From Bacteroidetes bacterium GWF2_41_31 (lineage in GTDB: Bacteria; Bacteroidota; Bacteroidia; Bacteroidales; F082), in contig MEOL01000035.1 in assembly GCA_001769215.1 (NCBI GenBank), positions 62,001-126,000 of the forward strand: a DNA stretch of 64,000 nt. Direction: 5' to 3'. Below, piece after piece: positions 39,897-49,181 of the stretch (positions are counted from its first letter, which is position 1; the number at the start of each line of letters is the position of its first letter). The notes beneath the pieces were generated by a model. It was not told the origin of the DNA. It ran no database searches and saw nothing but the letters and a program-made list of their open reading frames with translations. The translations under genes and the position numbers were made by a program.

Positions 39897-42104
39897 TTAG
39901 TTGCCTACTTCGGATAAAAACATAACACGAATCAGCCTGACTTCCTCTTCACTATATTCCGATTCCCCAAGTACTCGAAGAGCATCTTCAATGGAATCAG
40001 TTTCAGCTTCGGCAAAGTAATCGTAAATGTCTTCCTGATGGTACTCGTCTACTTTATCGTTGATGTAGTAGCTGATATCAAGCTTTGTTCCTGACATCAC
40101 GATTCGCTCAATTTCAGTGAGTAATTCAGCAAGAGAAAGGTTTTTAGCGTAGGCAATATCATCGAGTGGTAGTTTTCGGTCGATGCTTTGAATAATGTAC
40201 ACTTTCAATCCCGACTTATTAATCACTGATTTAATCACCATATCGTTGGGCCGTGTGATTTCGTTTTCCTCTACATATTTTTGTATAAGTTCGAGAAAAG
40301 GCTGACCATATTTGGTGGCTTTTCCTGCTCCAACACCCACAATTTGTTTCAATTCTTCTTCATCAATAGGATATTGTATGGCCATATCTTCGAGAGAAGG
40401 ATCCTGGAAAATGACAAATGGAGGCAGATTTTCTTTTTTAGAAATATCTTTACGCAAGTCCTTAAGTAGTGCAAAAAGGGCCGGGTCAGATCCCCCTCCC
40501 TTTTGTCCTCCGGCATTTACAATCATGTCATCATCCTCAACCGACTCATAATCATGATCTTTGGCAATAAGAATGCTGTAAGGTTCTTTGATGTAATCTT
40601 TCCCCTCTTCTGTAATTTTTAAAATGCCATAGTTTTCAATCTCTTTTTCAGCGAGCCTTTGAATGAGTGCCTGACGGATGATCATGACCCAGTATTTGGC
40701 ATCGTGTTGACTGCCTGCTCCAAAATACTTATGCTGATCGAGTTTGATACTTTTTACATCACCGCTTTTTTTACCGGCAATGACCTCTGCAACCGTTTTA
40801 GCTTTAAATTGTTGTTTCAGTGAAACAATGGCTTTCAACGCCAGTCTGATTTCATCTTTTCCTTCGTACTTTTCTTTTGGCGACAAACAGTTATCACAGG
40901 CACCACAATTTTCTTTTGTAAAGGATTCACCAAAATAATGAAGTAACAACCGGTGACGGCAAACAGAAGATTCGGCATAGGCTACTGTTTCAAACAATAA
41001 TTCTTTGGCAATTTCCTGCTCTGCGACAGGCTTATCTTTCATAAATTTTTCCAGTTTCTGGATGTCGTCATAATTATAAAAGGTAATGCAGTTTCCCTCT
41101 CCACCATCGCGGCCACCGCGTCCGGTTTCCTGGTAATAGCCTTCAATACTTTTTGGAATATCATGGTGAATTACGAACCGAATATCGGGTTTGTCGATGC
41201 CCATCCCAAAGGCAATGGTAGCCACGATCACCTCCACATTTTCCATTAAAAACATATCCTGGTTGTTACGGCGGGTGGCGGCATCCAATCCGGCATGATA
41301 TGGCAACGCCCTGATACCGTTGACAACCAATGACTCAGCAATTTCTTCAACCTTTTTTCTGCTCAAACAATAAACAATTCCCGATTTGTTGGGTTGCGAT
41401 TTGATATATTTGATAATGTCTTTAATAACATCTTTTGTTTTTGGCCTGACTTCATAGTAAAGGTTCTCCCTGTCGAATGAGGATTTAAAAACCTCGGCAT
41501 TGGGGATTTCAAGGTTCTTCAAAATATCTTCCTGAACCTTTAATGTGGCCGTAGCAGTCAACGCGATGATCGGAATATTCGGGTTGATGGCATTTATAAT
41601 GGGACGCAATTTCCGGTATTCCGGTCTAAAGTCGTGTCCCCATTCAGATATACAATGTGCTTCATCAATAGCAAAGAGGGATATATCGATGTTTTTAAGG
41701 AATTCGATGTTGTCTTCTTTTGTCAGCGATTCCGGGGCCATGTACAATAATTTTGTTTTACCACTCAACAAATCTTCTCTCACTTCAGTGATTTCAGCTT
41801 TTGAAAGTGACGAATTCATTACATGGGCTATACCCGATTGGGTGGCAAAATTCCTGATCATATCAACCTGATTTTTCATCAGGGCAATTAGCGGGGAAAC
41901 AATAATAGCTGTTCCTGGTTTATATAATGCGGGTAGTTGATAGCATAGTGATTTTCCTCCTCCTGTTGGCATTACGACAAAAGTATCGTTTCCTTTGAGC
42001 AGGTTTTCAATTATAACTTCCTGAGTGCCTTTAAATTTTGAAAATCCAAAAAATGATTTAAGTAATTCTTTGGTATTGTATTTATCCGTTGTGGTCTCCA
42101 TCAT
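39897..42104 (-). CDS. recQ: ATP-dependent DNA helicase RecQ
   Basis: 735 residues. Helicase motifs: Q-motif/I with P-T-G-G-G-K-S-L-C-Y-Q-L-P-A, II as D-E-A-H-C-I-S-E-W-G-H-D-F-R, III T-A-T-A, and VI Q-E-T-G-R-G-G-R-D-G. The RecQ zinc-binding domain has C-R-H-R and C-G-A-C-D-N-C; an RQC winged helix and an HRDC domain (about 520-610) follow. The C-terminal about 100 residues after HRDC are the extra helical tail usual in Bacteroidota RecQ. 3'-5' helicase for recombination and fork repair. Start at 42104 or the second Met at 42101. Confidence 0.95.
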   Translation of the reverse strand: MMETTTDKYNTKELLKSFFGFSKFKGTQEVIIENLLKGNDTFVVMPTGGGKSLCYQLPALYKPGTAIIVSPLIALMKNQVDMIRNFATQSGIAHVMNSSLSKAEITEVREDLLSGKTKLLYMAPESLTKEDNIEFLKNIDISLFAIDEAHCISEWGHDFRPEYRKLRPIINAINPNIPIIALTATATLKVQEDILKNLEIPNAEVFKSSFDRENLYYEVRPKTKDVIKDIIKYIKSQPNKSGIVYCLSRKKVEEIAESLVVNGIRALPYHAGLDAATRRNNQDMFLMENVEVIVATIAFGMGIDKPDIRFVIHHDIPKSIEGYYQETGRGGRDGGEGNCITFYNYDDIQKLEKFMKDKPVAEQEIAKELLFETVAYAESSVCRHRLLLHYFGESFTKENCGACDNCLSPKEKYEGKDEIRLALKAIVSLKQQFKAKTVAEVIAGKKSGDVKSIKLDQHKYFGAGSQHDAKYWVMIIRQALIQRLAEKEIENYGILKITEEGKDYIKEPYSILIAKDHDYESVEDDDMIVNAGGQKGGGSDPALFALLKDLRKDISKKENLPPFVIFQDPSLEDMAIQYPIDEEELKQIVGVGAGKATKYGQPFLELIQKYVEENEITRPNDMVIKSVINKSGLKVYIIQSIDRKLPLDDIAYAKNLSLAELLTEIERIVMSGTKLDISYYINDKVDEYHQEDIYDYFAEAETDSIEDALRVLGESEYSEEEVRLIRVMFLSEVGN

Positions 42105-42120
42105 TTCGGTAGATAAAACA

Positions 42121-42128
42121 TATCTTTG
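42121..42128 (+). promoter_or_regulatory. -7 element for kdsD-lptB
   Basis: TATCTTTG, 119 bp upstream of the kdsD ATG at 42248, in the divergent recQ/kdsD region. Confidence 0.5.
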
Positions 42129-42247
42129 TCATGAAATTCATTTTACGCATTCAAAAGAATTACCAAAATGAATTTTGGTTTTTTATTGTGTGTATATGAA
42201 CAAATATAATACTAAAAAATTGCATAATCACCTATTTTAAATAAAAA

Positions 42248-43216
42248 ATGTTGGAATCAAGAGAAAAAATACGCCAGGCTGCATTATCGACCATTGAAAA
42301 TGAGTGGAAGTCAATTAAGAATTTAAGTAATTCGGTGACTGAGGATTTTATTAGGGCAGTTGAGCTTATTTTAAAATCAAAAGGAAGAGTTATTGTCACG
42401 GGTATTGGCAAGAGTGCCAATATTGCACAAAAAATAGTAGCTACATTTAATTCTACAGGCACACCTGCCATATTTATGCACGCTGCGGATGCCATTCATG
42501 GTGATTTGGGTATTGTAAGAAAAGATGATGTGGTGATTGCCATTTCCAAAAGTGGTGAAACACCTGAAGTCAAAGTACTAATTCCTTTATTAAAAGCGCG
42601 TCAAAACCTGATTATTGCTTTAGTTGGCAATACGGGGTCCTATCTGGCAAAGCAAGCTGATTTGGTATTGGATTCAACGGTTGAAAAAGAAGCGTGCCCG
42701 AATAACCTGGCGCCAACCAGCAGTACGACTGCCCAGTTGGTGATGGGCGATGCCCTGGCAGTTAGTCTCCTTGAATCAAGGGGTTTTTCAGCTGACGACT
42801 TTGCTCAATATCACCCGGGTGGTACTCTTGGCAAACGCCTGTACATGAGAGTCTCCGACCTTTCGGTAAATAATGCTTTACCCTCGGTAAATCAAAACGC
42901 CCTCATACCGGAGGTAATCATTGAAATTTCGTCTAAAAGACTGGGTGCCACCGCAGTACTCGATAACGATGAGTTGGTTGGCGTAATTACAGATGGTGAC
43001 TTGCGGAGGATGATTGAAAAGCACAACGACTTTAGACAGCTTAAAGCTTGTGATGTGATGACAAAACATCCACTTACTGTTAACCAGGATGAGTTGGTGG
43101 TGGCCGCCCTCGAACTCATGCGAAAAAATAACATTACACAATTGCCTGTCGTATCAGAAAATAAGTATGTTGGCGTTATTCACTTACATGATATTCTCAG
43201 GGAAGGAATCTTGTAG
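42248..43216 (+). CDS. kdsD: Arabinose-5-phosphate isomerase (KpsF/GutQ family)
   Basis: 322 residues. SIS domain (about 40-175) with T-G-I-G-K-S-A-N-I-A-Q-K, F-M-H-A-A-D-A-I-H-G-D-L-G and S-K-S-G-E-T-P-E; two CBS domains (about 205-320). It converts ribulose-5-phosphate to arabinose-5-phosphate, the first step to Kdo for lipopolysaccharide. The following gene is lptB, a frequent pairing in Gram-negative genomes. Confidence 0.93.
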   Translation: MLESREKIRQAALSTIENEWKSIKNLSNSVTEDFIRAVELILKSKGRVIVTGIGKSANIAQKIVATFNSTGTPAIFMHAADAIHGDLGIVRKDDVVIAISKSGETPEVKVLIPLLKARQNLIIALVGNTGSYLAKQADLVLDSTVEKEACPNNLAPTSSTTAQLVMGDALAVSLLESRGFSADDFAQYHPGGTLGKRLYMRVSDLSVNNALPSVNQNALIPEVIIEISSKRLGATAVLDNDELVGVITDGDLRRMIEKHNDFRQLKACDVMTKHPLTVNQDELVVAALELMRKNNITQLPVVSENKYVGVIHLHDILREGIL

Positions 43217-43246
43217 GAGTATGTTAAGTTATTGAAATAGAAAAAT

Positions 43247-43972
43247 ATGAAACTTTGGACAAAAGACCTGGTTAAGAAGTATAAGCAACGGACTGTTGTT
43301 AATAACGTAAGCGTTGAGGTAAATCAGGGCGAAATTATAGGGCTGCTTGGGCCTAATGGGGCGGGCAAAACTACCAATTTTTATATGATAGTAGGGCTTA
43401 TTAAACCTCTCTCGGGCAGCGTGTATCTTGATGATCAGGAAATAACCAACGAACCAATGTACAGACGCGCGCAAAGAGGAATCGGATACCTGGCGCAGGA
43501 AGCTTCTGTTTTCCGCCACCTGAGTGTAGAGGACAATCTTCGGGCAGTGATGGAATTTACGAAACTGAATAAAGCACAACAGAGTGAGAAGATTGAATCG
43601 CTGCTTGATGAGTTTGGTTTACAAGCCATTCGAAAAAGCAAGGGTATTCAGCTTTCCGGCGGCGAAAGACGACGTACCGAAATAGCACGGGCTCTTGCCG
43701 TTGATCCAAAATTCATTCTTTTAGATGAGCCATTCGCAGGAGTGGATCCCATCGCGGTTGAAGATATTCAGCTGATCGTTTCAAAGTTAAAGGAAAAAAA
43801 CATCGGAATCCTGATTACCGACCACAATGTACATGAAACATTGACCATTGTTGACCGGGCTTACCTTCTGTTCGAGGGGGCCATCCTTAAATCAGGAACT
43901 GCTGAAGAACTGGCTAACGATAAACATGTTAGAAAGGTTTATCTTGGAAAGAATTTTGAATTACGAAGATAA
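43247..43972 (+). CDS. lptB: LPS export ABC transporter ATPase LptB
   Basis: 241 residues, a stand-alone ABC ATPase. Walker A G-P-N-G-A-G-K-T-T, Q-loop Y-L-A-Q-E-A-S-V-F-R, signature L-S-G-G-E-R-R-R, Walker B F-I-L-L-D-E-P-F-A-G-V-D and switch histidine D-H-N-V. The A-S-V-F-R-x-L-S-V and F-A-G-V-D-P sequences are diagnostic of LptB over other ABC ATPases. It powers LPS extraction with LptFG at the inner membrane. Confidence 0.94.
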   Translation: MKLWTKDLVKKYKQRTVVNNVSVEVNQGEIIGLLGPNGAGKTTNFYMIVGLIKPLSGSVYLDDQEITNEPMYRRAQRGIGYLAQEASVFRHLSVEDNLRAVMEFTKLNKAQQSEKIESLLDEFGLQAIRKSKGIQLSGGERRRTEIARALAVDPKFILLDEPFAGVDPIAVEDIQLIVSKLKEKNIGILITDHNVHETLTIVDRAYLLFEGAILKSGTAEELANDKHVRKVYLGKNFELRR

Positions 43973-44219
43973 TGTCCTGAGAAAAAAATAATTAAAATTT
44001 AATGTTGGAATTGGTTATTTGCGTCTTTTTTTAATACGTGACCGTTCATTTTCATTCAATATGATAAATATCATAGTGTGATTTATCCGTGATTACTTCA
44101 GGCGATCCACTTTAATGTGTATAAATTCCTAAAATTAAAAAACATACAATTCGGATTATGGGGATGTATTTATTGTAGAAAAAATTACACCCCCTTTAAA
44201 TTTTGTCTTAATTATTTTG
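43973..44219. other. AT-rich stretch after lptB
   Basis: Together with the candidate small RNA region to 44365 this is a 393-bp gene-free gap. This first part holds no coding frame, no repeat and no clear terminator hairpin. Confidence 0.5.
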
Positions 44220-44227
44220 TATCTTTG
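44220..44227 (+). promoter_or_regulatory. -7 element of a candidate small RNA
   Basis: TATCTTTG, an exact TAnnTTTG match with no coding sequence downstream on this strand, but with hairpins and a terminator within 130 bp. Confidence 0.5.
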
Positions 44228-44233
44228 TCCTGT

Positions 44234-44349
44234 TCTTAATTGAACGATTAACTTTAGCAGGTTAATTTTTTGGGTTATCCCTCTTCTACGAGGGTTTTTA
44301 GGTTAATATGGGAAAAGCCCCGACCGCCTGGTCGAGGGCTTTTCTTTTT
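44234..44349 (+). ncRNA. Candidate small RNA, about 115 nt
   Basis: A transcript starting a few bases after the TATCTTTG at 44220-44227 would contain a CCCTC-ttctac-GAGGG hairpin followed by TTTTTA (44279-44300) and end at the strong terminator 44313-44349. No reading frame of note lies inside. Alternatively it is only the terminator region of the convergent rocD gene; the run of T on the plus side is longer than on the minus side, which favours a plus-strand transcript. Confidence 0.4.
44313..44349. terminator. Terminator between lptB/candidate RNA and rocD
   Basis: AAAAGCCCCGACC and GGTCGAGGGCTTTT pair around GCCT with one bulge, followed on the plus strand by CTTTTT. The minus strand reads GGGCTTTTCCC, so it may also serve rocD. 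Confidence 0.8.
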
Positions 44350-44365
44350 GCCCTGAATTTTTCAG

Positions 44366-45589
44366 TTATTCAAACGAGAGAATGGACTTCCTGATAAGCT
44401 CTATTGCTTGATGTAGCTCCTCTTCAGTAATGACCAATGGGGGGGCGAACCGAATAATATGGTCGTGTGTAGGTTTTGCCAGCACACCATTTTCAGCCAT
44501 TTTCAGACATACATCCATGGCGGTTTTCCCATTTTTTGGCTTTATCACAACGGCATTAAGCAACCCCTTACCGCGTACCAGCTCAATCATATCCGATTTA
44601 ATATTCTTCATTTCCTGACGGAAGATGACCCCCAACTTTTCAGCCTTTTCGGCTAATTTCTCCTCTTTCACCACTTCGAGTGCAGCCACTGCCACCCTGG
44701 CAGCAAGTGGGTTTCCCCCGAAAGTAGATCCATGTTGTCCCGGTTTTATCGTAAGCATGATTTCGTTGTTGCACAATACCGCTGAAACAGGATATACGCC
44801 ACCTGACAATGCTTTTCCAAGAATCAGGATGTCGGGATGCACACCTTCATGATCGCAAGCCAACAATTTTCCTGTTCTGCCGATGCCGGTTTGAACCTCA
44901 TCCGCAATAAACAGTACGTTCATCGATTTGCACAAGTCGTATGCTTTTTTTAAGTATCCTTCGTCAGGTACCACCACGCCTGCTTCCCCTTGAATGGGTT
45001 CGACCAAAAAACCGGCAACATTTGGATCTTCAAGTTCCTTTTGCAGAGCCTCCAAATCGTTGTAAGGAATTACGATAAACCCGGGGGTATATGGCCCGAA
45101 GTTGGCTTTTGATTCCGGATCGGTTGACATAGAAATGATGGTGATGGTACGACCATGAAAGTTGTCAGCACAGACAATGATTTTTGCCTGATCGGACGGA
45201 ATTCCCTTTTTATCGTAAGCCCAACGGCGGCAGAGTTTAAGTGCTGTTTCATCAGCTTCGGCCCCGGTGTTCATAGGCAGTACTTTGTCGTAACCAAAAT
45301 ATGAGGTGATATATTTTTCGTAAGGGCCTAGCGCATCGTTGTAAAAAGCCCGTGAAGTTAGGGTAAGTGTTTGTGCCTGATCAATGAGTGCACTTACAAT
45401 TTTTGGATGACAATGTCCCTGATTTACAGCTGAATAGGCTGAAAGAAAATCGAAATACTCTTTGCCGTCCACATCCCACACTTTCGCTGCCAACCCTTTT
45501 TGAAGCACCACGGGTAGCGGATGATAATTATGTGCACCATAATTATCCTCTAAGCCGATGGCTATTTTTGCCGTTATTTTTTCTGTCAT
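44366..45589 (-). CDS. rocD: Ornithine aminotransferase
   Basis: 407 residues, class III PLP aminotransferase. N-terminus [12 protein letters not shown] and the block [12 protein letters not shown] are typical of ornithine-oxo-acid transaminase; the PLP lysine is in [10 protein letters not shown] and [10 protein letters not shown] precedes it. It links ornithine to glutamate semialdehyde/proline metabolism. A TAATTTTG element lies at 45645-45652. Confidence 0.94.
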   Translation of the reverse strand: MTEKITAKIAIGLEDNYGAHNYHPLPVVLQKGLAAKVWDVDGKEYFDFLSAYSAVNQGHCHPKIVSALIDQAQTLTLTSRAFYNDALGPYEKYITSYFGYDKVLPMNTGAEADETALKLCRRWAYDKKGIPSDQAKIIVCADNFHGRTITIISMSTDPESKANFGPYTPGFIVIPYNDLEALQKELEDPNVAGFLVEPIQGEAGVVVPDEGYLKKAYDLCKSMNVLFIADEVQTGIGRTGKLLACDHEGVHPDILILGKALSGGVYPVSAVLCNNEIMLTIKPGQHGSTFGGNPLAARVAVAALEVVKEEKLAEKAEKLGVIFRQEMKNIKSDMIELVRGKGLLNAVVIKPKNGKTAMDVCLKMAENGVLAKPTHDHIIRFAPPLVITEEELHQAIELIRKSILSFE

Positions 45590-45644
45590 TGTTCAATCAA
45601 TTTATTTAAAAAAATCTGTTGTATGAAGATTAAATTTGAAGCTT

Positions 45645-45652
45645 CAAAATTA
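45645..45652 (-). promoter_or_regulatory. -7 element for rocD
   Basis: Minus-strand TAATTTTG, 56 bp upstream of the ATG at 45589. Confidence 0.45.
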
Positions 45653-45741
45653 GTAATTTACAACGAAACTAAAGGAGGTTTTATAAGGTTTATTCCGAAT
45701 TTGGAGTGATTCTTAACTATTTCAATTTTCTTGCCATCCAC

Positions 45742-46815
45742 TTAAAGCAGGTGCCTGAAAGGCAAAAGTATCCATTCGAAAACCTTATTTATTAGTGGCC
45801 GGTCTTTCCATTTTACATAATCAAATGGCTGAGTATCTTCCTGGGTACGGTTGGCATGGACCCCGATTTGGTCAATAATATCACTATCTGTCCCAATCAG
45901 CATAATTTCATACATATACCGAAAGCTACGGTAATCGAAATTTGATGAGCCAATGGCAAAATATGAGTTATCAATTAGCAACAACTTGGCATGCAGGTTA
46001 TTTAGTTGATAAAATAAAAAGTTAACTCCTTTCTTGTTAAGAGGACCCAGGTATTTGTTTCTCAAAATATCAATCAGGGTAACGTCCGATTGTTTAGGCA
46101 GCAACACATTAACCTTCACCCCTCTCTGAGCTGCATCGGTGAGTGCTTTTCGCAGAAAGTATCCCGGGAGAAAATAGGGAGTCTCGATAACAACCTGATG
46201 CTCTGCATTTTTGATGAGTCGGATAAATTTATTGTTAATCTTTTTAAAAGTTATTGAAGGTGCATCCCGAATTATTTCAAAACCGCTGAATTTGATGGTA
46301 TATGTCCTGCTATTGGTATTGATATTATATTTATTAAAGTTTTTGAAATCTTGTTTAAATAATTTAACAAAAACAGGCGTCAGGTTACTCTTTATACGCA
46401 AAACCGATTCGCGCCAGTTAAGGTTATAACCGGTAATATTTGACGAACCAATATAGCTGATTTTATCATCGATGAGCAATAATTTACGGTGGTTTCGTTT
46501 GTGGCTTTTGGTAAATATATCTGTATTGTATTTGATTTTTTGAAAAAAACGCACCTCTCCTTTATATTGGATTAACTCTTTAAAATATTCAGAATTGATC
46601 GGTCCTGCTCCCCAGTAATCAATCAATATCTTTATTTCCACACCTTGCTTGGCTTTTTTAGTCAGGGCTCTTCTAAACCTATCCCCAATTACATCTTTGC
46701 CGACCCTGAAAGTCTGGAGGTAAATATATCGCTCGGCAGCCTCAATATCTTCAATCATAGATTGATAGTACCTGAGTGGCTCGGCAAAAAGATGATAAGG
46801 CTCCTGTATAATCAT
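45742..46815 (-). CDS. Phospholipase D-family protein, cardiolipin synthase-like
   Basis: 357 residues with two HxK(x)4D motifs: S-H-K-R-N-H-R-K-L-L-L-I-D-D (about residue 103) and N-L-H-A-K-L-L-L-I-D-N-S (about residue 270), each followed by I-G-S-S-N. This is the bacterial cardiolipin synthase pattern, here without N-terminal membrane helices, so it resembles the ClsB-type short form. It would make cardiolipin or transfer phosphatidyl groups at the inner membrane. Its ATG overlaps the stop of the TPR gene (ATGA). Confidence 0.85.
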   Translation of the reverse strand: MIIQEPYHLFAEPLRYYQSMIEDIEAAERYIYLQTFRVGKDVIGDRFRRALTKKAKQGVEIKILIDYWGAGPINSEYFKELIQYKGEVRFFQKIKYNTDIFTKSHKRNHRKLLLIDDKISYIGSSNITGYNLNWRESVLRIKSNLTPVFVKLFKQDFKNFNKYNINTNSRTYTIKFSGFEIIRDAPSITFKKINNKFIRLIKNAEHQVVIETPYFLPGYFLRKALTDAAQRGVKVNVLLPKQSDVTLIDILRNKYLGPLNKKGVNFLFYQLNNLHAKLLLIDNSYFAIGSSNFDYRSFRYMYEIMLIGTDSDIIDQIGVHANRTQEDTQPFDYVKWKDRPLINKVFEWILLPFRHLL

Positions 46816-48209
46816 GGATGTTTTTTTAATTTGGTAAATAACGCATAACCCATCAGTGTGAAAAAAACGAGTGCGCTGATTCCTGCTAACATCAATTTGT
46901 ATTTTCTGATTTCGGCTTCCTTTAATTCATTTGATATTTGTAGTTTTTTTGCTTCTTCCAACACTTCTTCGGTTCTGAATTTACCTTCTGATTCCCGGCT
47001 TTGCAACACGTTAAGTCTCTCAATAAGCGAATCTTTATCAAGGGCCGCCAGCTTAAAATAGTTTTGGTATAGCTGATATTTTCCAAGAGCGGCATAACTA
47101 TTCATTAATGCAACCTGATTCAGGCGAATGAATTCCACATATTGAAATTCTTCTGCCATTTTCAGGCTCTGCAGAAAATAGGGCAAGGCTCTGTCGTACT
47201 GATGATGATCCAGAAATAGCGATCCCATATTGTACAAGACCATTACAAGTCCCGTTTCACCTTGAAACTCTTCATACAACCGTTTGCTTATCTTAAAATG
47301 CCTAAGTGCATTGGATGTATCCTTCATGTTAGCATACAACGTTCCCAGGTTGTTATTTAGGAGGGCGATACCAATTTTGTCGTTCATTTTATGTTTTAGT
47401 CTGAGCGATTGATCATAGAATTGTTTGGCTTTTTGATAGTCTTTCAATTCAAAATTATAAATCTCTGCCAAGTTGGTCAATACTTGCGACAAACTTCTAT
47501 CATCGCCTGTCTGTTCTAAAATAGGGATGGCAAGTTGATAGTAATCAAGGGCTTTATCAAACAAGCTCCATTCACGATAGATAATGCCCATGCTATTGTA
47601 TGACAAGGCCAAACTGGTGCTGTCGTATTCATCCTTGAAAATTAGCATGGCACGATAGTAATTGTCGAGTGCATTTTGGAGTTCATCGCGGTAATAGCTT
47701 AGGTTTCCCAACTGCAACAATGAAATTCCAATGCCCCTTTTATTACCAATTTGGCTTTCAATATCCAGCGATTTTTGATAATAATATTGGGCAGAATCGA
47801 AGCGGGAAGTTTCCTCAAAAATGAGCCCGATGTTATTCAAACAGTTGGCTTGTCCTTGTAAATTATTGGTGCCTTGAAAACCGCGCAACCCTTTTCGGTA
47901 ATAGTCGTTGGCCATATCAAGCTCTCCATGAAAATAGCAACTGTTACCCAGTGACTTATAAACTTGCGCTTCCAGATCGTTTTCATTTTCCCGGTTGGCC
48001 AGTTGAGCTGCTTTTATGCCATATTTGAGGCAATCGTTAAAAGCAGTATTTCGATATGATTCTGACAAAACCAATAGCGCTTTTATATGCTCGACTCCCC
48101 TTAATTGAGGCAGCTTTGCTTCAATACTATCCATTTTATCGTAGGGATTGGGTAAAATGGATAGAGAAACAGGCAATAGAAGAACCAATAAGTAATACTT
48201 TACGCTCAT
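46812..48209 (-). CDS. TPR-repeat protein with C-terminal membrane anchor
   Basis: 465 residues. A signal peptide at about 1-18 (L-L-V-L-L-L-P-V-S-L-S), eight or more tetratricopeptide repeats (about 40-390, e.g. A-N-C-L-N-N-I-G-L-I-F-E-E, A-L-D-Y-Y-Q-L-A-I-P-I), a short coiled coil and one TM helix at about 438-458 ending in K-L-K-K-H-P. This equals the sensor half of Bacteroidota TPR histidine kinases or LuxR-type regulators without an output domain. It precedes and overlaps the phospholipase D gene, so the two are co-translated. Confidence 0.85.
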   Translation of the reverse strand: MSVKYYLLVLLLPVSLSILPNPYDKMDSIEAKLPQLRGVEHIKALLVLSESYRNTAFNDCLKYGIKAAQLANRENENDLEAQVYKSLGNSCYFHGELDMANDYYRKGLRGFQGTNNLQGQANCLNNIGLIFEETSRFDSAQYYYQKSLDIESQIGNKRGIGISLLQLGNLSYYRDELQNALDNYYRAMLIFKDEYDSTSLALSYNSMGIIYREWSLFDKALDYYQLAIPILEQTGDDRSLSQVLTNLAEIYNFELKDYQKAKQFYDQSLRLKHKMNDKIGIALLNNNLGTLYANMKDTSNALRHFKISKRLYEEFQGETGLVMVLYNMGSLFLDHHQYDRALPYFLQSLKMAEEFQYVEFIRLNQVALMNSYAALGKYQLYQNYFKLAALDKDSLIERLNVLQSRESEGKFRTEEVLEEAKKLQISNELKEAEIRKYKLMLAGISALVFFTLMGYALFTKLKKHP

Positions 48210-48213
48210 GACG

Positions 48214-48221
48214 CAAATATA
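48214..48221 (-). promoter_or_regulatory. -7 element next to the TPR gene start
   Basis: Minus-strand TATATTTG only 4 bp upstream of the ATG at 48209, so the transcript would have almost no 5' leader, or the true start is internal. Confidence 0.4.
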
Positions 48222-48258
48222 ACCAAAAGTGTTCTCTTTTTCGCCAGTGTAACTTTTC

Positions 48259-48266
48259 TATCTTTG
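48259..48266 (+). promoter_or_regulatory. -7 element for the yicC-gmk operon
   Basis: TATCTTTG, 21 bp upstream of the yicC ATG at 48288. Confidence 0.6.
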
Positions 48267-48287
48267 TACCACTAAAATTACCTTACA

Positions 48288-49163
48288 ATGATTAAATCCA
48301 TGACCGGGTACGGTAAGCAGGTTACTGAATCTGCCCGACGTAAATATGCCATTGAAATAAGAACGCTAAACAGTAAAACGCTGGATGTAAATTTACGGGT
48401 TCCCGGAAGCTTAAAAGACCGCGAACTGGAAATTAGAAATTTACTCGCAAAAGGGCTCGACAGGGGAAAAGTAGATATTTTGCTTACCGTTGAGGAGAAG
48501 GCCGAAGGAGGTTCGCTAAAGTTAAATATGCCGGTAGCACTTCAGTATTATCAGCTGATGAAGCAATTGTCAGAGGCTACGCTCGAACCCTTACCGCAAG
48601 ATGTCCTTTCTATCGTTATTAAAATGCCTGATGTTTTGATTTCAGGTGATGAGGATGCCGATAAAGAGGAGTGGGTCATTGTTTCACAAGGGTTTTCTGA
48701 TGCCATTGCGGCTGTCGACCAATTCAGAATTCAGGAAGGTGCTTTATTAAAAAAAGAATTTATCACGCGTGTGGAAAAAATTAAACAATTGCTTACCGAG
48801 GTGGAGCCATTTGAACAGGAACGACTTTCCCGCATTCGGGAACGGATTTTAGCTTCTTTAAATAATCAGTCATACGACTTGCAGGTAGATAAAAATCGCC
48901 TGGAGCAGGAGTTGATTTATTACATTGAAAAACTGGATATTACCGAAGAAAAAGTCAGGTTGAAAAATAACTGCGATTATTTTCTGGATACCCTCGACGA
49001 AGAAACTTCTTCGGGCAAAAAGCTTGGTTTTATCAGCCAGGAAATAGGACGTGAGGTAAACACACTGGGTTCAAAGGCAAACGACTCACAACTTCAGCGT
49101 GTTGTGGTGCTGATGAAAGACGAATTGGAAAAGATTAAAGAGCAATTGTTTAATATTTTGTAA
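48288..49163 (+). CDS. yicC: YicC/YloC-family endoribonuclease
   Basis: 291 residues. The N-terminal YicC_N domain starts with the diagnostic M-I-K-S-M-T-G-Y-G-K; the C-terminal DUF1732 domain contains L-D-T-L-D-E-E, G-K-K-L-G-F-I-S-Q-E-I-G-R-E-V-N-T-L-G-S-K-A and ends in E-K-I-K-E-Q-L-F-N-I. Family members are metal-dependent endoribonucleases. It precedes gmk by 18 bp, the usual order in bacteria. Confidence 0.95.
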   Translation: MIKSMTGYGKQVTESARRKYAIEIRTLNSKTLDVNLRVPGSLKDRELEIRNLLAKGLDRGKVDILLTVEEKAEGGSLKLNMPVALQYYQLMKQLSEATLEPLPQDVLSIVIKMPDVLISGDEDADKEEWVIVSQGFSDAIAAVDQFRIQEGALLKKEFITRVEKIKQLLTEVEPFEQERLSRIRERILASLNNQSYDLQVDKNRLEQELIYYIEKLDITEEKVRLKNNCDYFLDTLDEETSSGKKLGFISQEIGREVNTLGSKANDSQLQRVVVLMKDELEKIKEQLFNIL

Positions 49164-49181
49164 CATTTCTTTCCTTCATAT

